Shown here piece by piece: positions 63,001 through 64,000 of a stretch of 64,000 nt of DNA (the stretch's first letter is position 1; each line of letters starts with the position of its first letter). The stretch lies in NCBI GenBank assembly GCA_934630515.1, contig CAKTVV010000009.1, forward strand, positions 1-64,000. The letters are read 5' to 3'. The position numbers and the translations under genes are program-made. A model generated the notes under the pieces. The model saw nothing but the letters and a program-made list of their open reading frames with translations, made no database searches and was not told where the DNA came from. The DNA is from an uncultured Eubacteriales bacterium (GTDB lineage Bacteria > Bacillota > Clostridia > Oscillospirales > Acutalibacteraceae).

Positions 63001-64000
63001 GCCGTCCCGGACGCCGGCACGGTGAGATCGTACGGAGCCTTGGACTGCGCAGTTTTCGCACCCTCGCCTACAAACGGCGTATCGGCAGGCACCGTATCAG
63101 CATTGGCATACAGACCGATCGCCCCGACGCCGCCCTCCGAAAAGACCGACAGATAGCAACCGCCGTACACGCCGGTTTCCGCATCGTAATTATTGAGGTC
63201 GTTGAATTCCACCTCCGTATACGCAATACCGCCCCGCAGACCGTTGATGTACAGCACATAATACACCACATCGGAAATGATCTGCTTTCTGAAGGTCAGA
63301 TCCAGCAGAGCGGTGGGCGAATCCCCCTGCCAGTCGTTGAGCCCCATATAGCCGCCACGAGCCGCCATACCCACCTTGTTGCGGCCCTCATCCGGATAAA
63401 ACAGCATATCGGTCGCAATATCGGTATCATTCAGCAGCCACGACATCCGGAAAGGATACGGATCCCCATCCCGCTCTTTCATGAAAGAGATATGCAAGCC
63501 CCAGAACGCATCCGTATACTGCCACTGAAAGCCCCGGGTCAGATCGATGGGATAGCCGGAGGTGGCCTTTACATAGGTCTGCTTAAACACGATGTCATGC
63601 CATCCGGTATCCCGGGTGGTCACCGTTCCGTTCATCGCATTGGGAAAGGCAAAGGAATGGGCGGCATCCTCGGTCTTTTCGGCGGCTATGGGAGCAAAGC
63701 TCACGCTGAGCGGTGCGCTCTCATTAGACAGGCCGATGTAGGCACCCCGGAATGCGCCGGTAGCCGGATCGTAATTGTTCAGAGCATTAAAGGCTGCTTC
63801 GGTATAGCAGATATGCCCCTCCTCGCCGTTCACATAGAGACTGTAATAAACAGCCCCCTCCATCACCACCGGCTGAAACACCATGGTAACCTCAGCGGTG
63901 GTCGATCCACCGACCGTGTAATTCAGGCCGCTGAAAGGATTCCGGGAGGCCACACCGACACAGGCATCCCCCGGATAGAACAGCAGATCGGCAGCCACAT
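60015..64000 (-). CDS. Giant secreted repeat protein with C-terminal membrane anchor (5' end outside window)
   Basis: At least 1327 residues; the frame is open to the right edge and the first complete codon there is GTG inside a repeat, so the true start lies beyond the window. About six and a half units of 165-195 residues follow one another. They have a concanavalin A-like look (alternating strands around FRLxxSDGxxY-type segments) and a recurring signature such as FNALNNYDPATGAFRGAYIGL or FNDLNNYDAETGVYGGCYLSV. The end is an acidic tail (NDDFDPDDGAGDDGDRDSG), a membrane helix (WWIVIVAVAAVGLAVVLVIAFV) and a short basic tail. It probably presents a glycan-binding stalk on the cell surface. 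Confidence 0.85.
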   Translation of the reverse strand, partial: VAADLLFYPGDACVGVASRNPFSGLNYTVGGSTTAEVTMVFQPVVMEGAVYYSLYVNGEEGHICYTEAAFNALNNYDPATGAFRGAYIGLSNESAPLSVSFAPIAAEKTEDAAHSFAFPNAMNGTVTTRDTGWHDIVFKQTYVKATSGYPIDLTRGFQWQYTDAFWGLHISFMKERDGDPYPFRMSWLLNDTDIATDMLFYPDEGRNKVGMAARGGYMGLNDWQGDSPTALLDLTFRKQIISDVVYYVLYINGLRGGIAYTEVEFNDLNNYDAETGVYGGCYLSVFSEGGVGAIGLYANADTVPADTPFVGEGAKTAQSKAPYDLTVPASGTAKSTFTVKLTEGFTFDLSAWPKTGCDSVTVGLSGSYWRMDMEPNGGSGSTCLLRFTNQRGRLAVQIGGGELTETGLSVNEAHVLSFRYDVERGGYRAYIDEVAIQGDAALIPAYRFRQLNNRNETVDVFNGAFVCFGADSEFTVQGISRVVAPESFVRTTSGFTLRKDAILYDMLFEGKAAATATWATDLTRGFLLSLRALTDNGDGYAELEFASDYRDEAAAYAKTIRLRQKNGRLYAAVWDGTDETAATDIGTPFAGTHIVQAVPVTSMGVTTYHMTIDGKEFTGGFVIAEDDFKRLAVYNQATVRFDGTYIRFGASAGAQISAFAHADEAFVSEDGVFYTLTDGKYAVSLHDRQSVSSTYSLELSEGLALTLDSLEGVFTIRLADSVWSMLGGTADAGVQPVIRLKQTDGRLCVSVGDGKAADSYVSIPGKIAEEHTFAFRRMTVDGAGEVYVLCVDDYAIRNGYYLTQEQFRTLNGYDAVTGTSSGAVFSLSTEKAISISRICAAAAFEGSASFSYSEPTEDHYDLEFIGTSYERGVSRWRSDLTAGLSFEVTNASGWIMLRFANTFNGMYMEVPGNTINNYQPMIRLEQWGEGRMLTSIKLGAGDRYISYLENYNLVGRHFLTAKLVPDSKTGVPVYKFFLDGMEICKEFTMSQGIFKKINGYDKVTDTFSGAHVLFTSQNGATIRDVHTLTPGKTEDKGDWITATAGEVTKLSEGTYALQLGALSGLRTKKLVDMEKGMTMTIRNSAEVPHFGIALSMKSDGILLDVPAIVADEYGVSYTFTKAADGTYTVRSSDGLYAGWTGDLTGTHTYSLVKITDKNGEERYTLAIDGKAVFADGMSYETYLMMSNGSKGLYATVFSMNGLTVESLTGVFSENTVINTDDWWNDDFDPDDGAGDDGDRDSGNRQPYPGTTADLDDNDDGDTGLDDTDGKKTQRVRVGRVKIKQDPIIRYVMDWWIVIVAVAAVGLAVVLVIAFVPFKKKEKEQEQE

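Noticed and set aside
1..64000. CRISPR arrays, tRNA or rRNA genes
   Set aside because: No regularly spaced direct repeats and no cloverleaf or rRNA-like sequence were seen on reading both strands; a covariance-model scan would be needed to exclude small RNAs.

Overview
This GC-rich window looks like chromosome from an anaerobic, spore-forming member of the Clostridia, possibly near the Oscillospiraceae/Ruminococcaceae. The evidence is a single-chain pyruvate:ferredoxin oxidoreductase, the sporulation protease SpoIVB, a clostridial-type recJ-rel-dtd-MBL-hemZ cluster, an isoleucine T-box and sugar importers that lack their own ATPase. The taxonomy is inference. I saw no rRNA, tRNA or CRISPR array.

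0-15.6 kb: the end of an IS3-type element (1-505) lies just behind nifJ. Then come a small alarmone synthetase, a HAD phosphatase, a divergent XRE-regulated small gene, spoIVB, an esterase, trmK, a DUF1858 protein, ileS with its T-box leader, rlmH, walJ and murA. Almost all are on the minus strand and separated by clear terminators.

15.7-30.3 kb: a MacB-like permease and adaptor without an ATPase; a MerR regulator facing a plus-strand redox operon (aldo/keto reductase, decarboxylase-cupin fusion, two flavodoxins, one of them a lipoprotein); a nifS-nifU-rrf2 iron-sulfur operon with a candidate operator on its promoter; divergent udp and glmS; and rlmB with a membrane protein that resembles a P-type ATPase stripped of its catalytic motifs.

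30.6-37.9 kb: a stand-alone UvrA paralogue is followed by an AT-rich island (about 33.15-35.53 kb). The island holds one unknown gene and a GTPase gene that is cut at its 5' end and frameshifted. It abuts rlmD, a YgjV-like membrane protein and a zinc-ribbon protein.

38-45 kb: hemZ, an MBL hydrolase, dtd, rel and recJ, an ordinary housekeeping and stringent-response cluster.

45-64 kb: eleven minus-strand genes that read as one surface-glycan locus. In transcription order they are: a giant repeat protein anchored by a C-terminal membrane helix (5' end beyond the window), a solute-binding protein fused to two carbohydrate-binding-like modules, two permeases, an anchored NHL-TPR protein, a Yip1-like membrane protein, a DUF5696 protein, a second pair of permeases, a second solute-binding lipoprotein and a beta-helix lipoprotein. 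The importers presumably borrow a shared ATPase. This is the strongest candidate for an undescribed system in the window.
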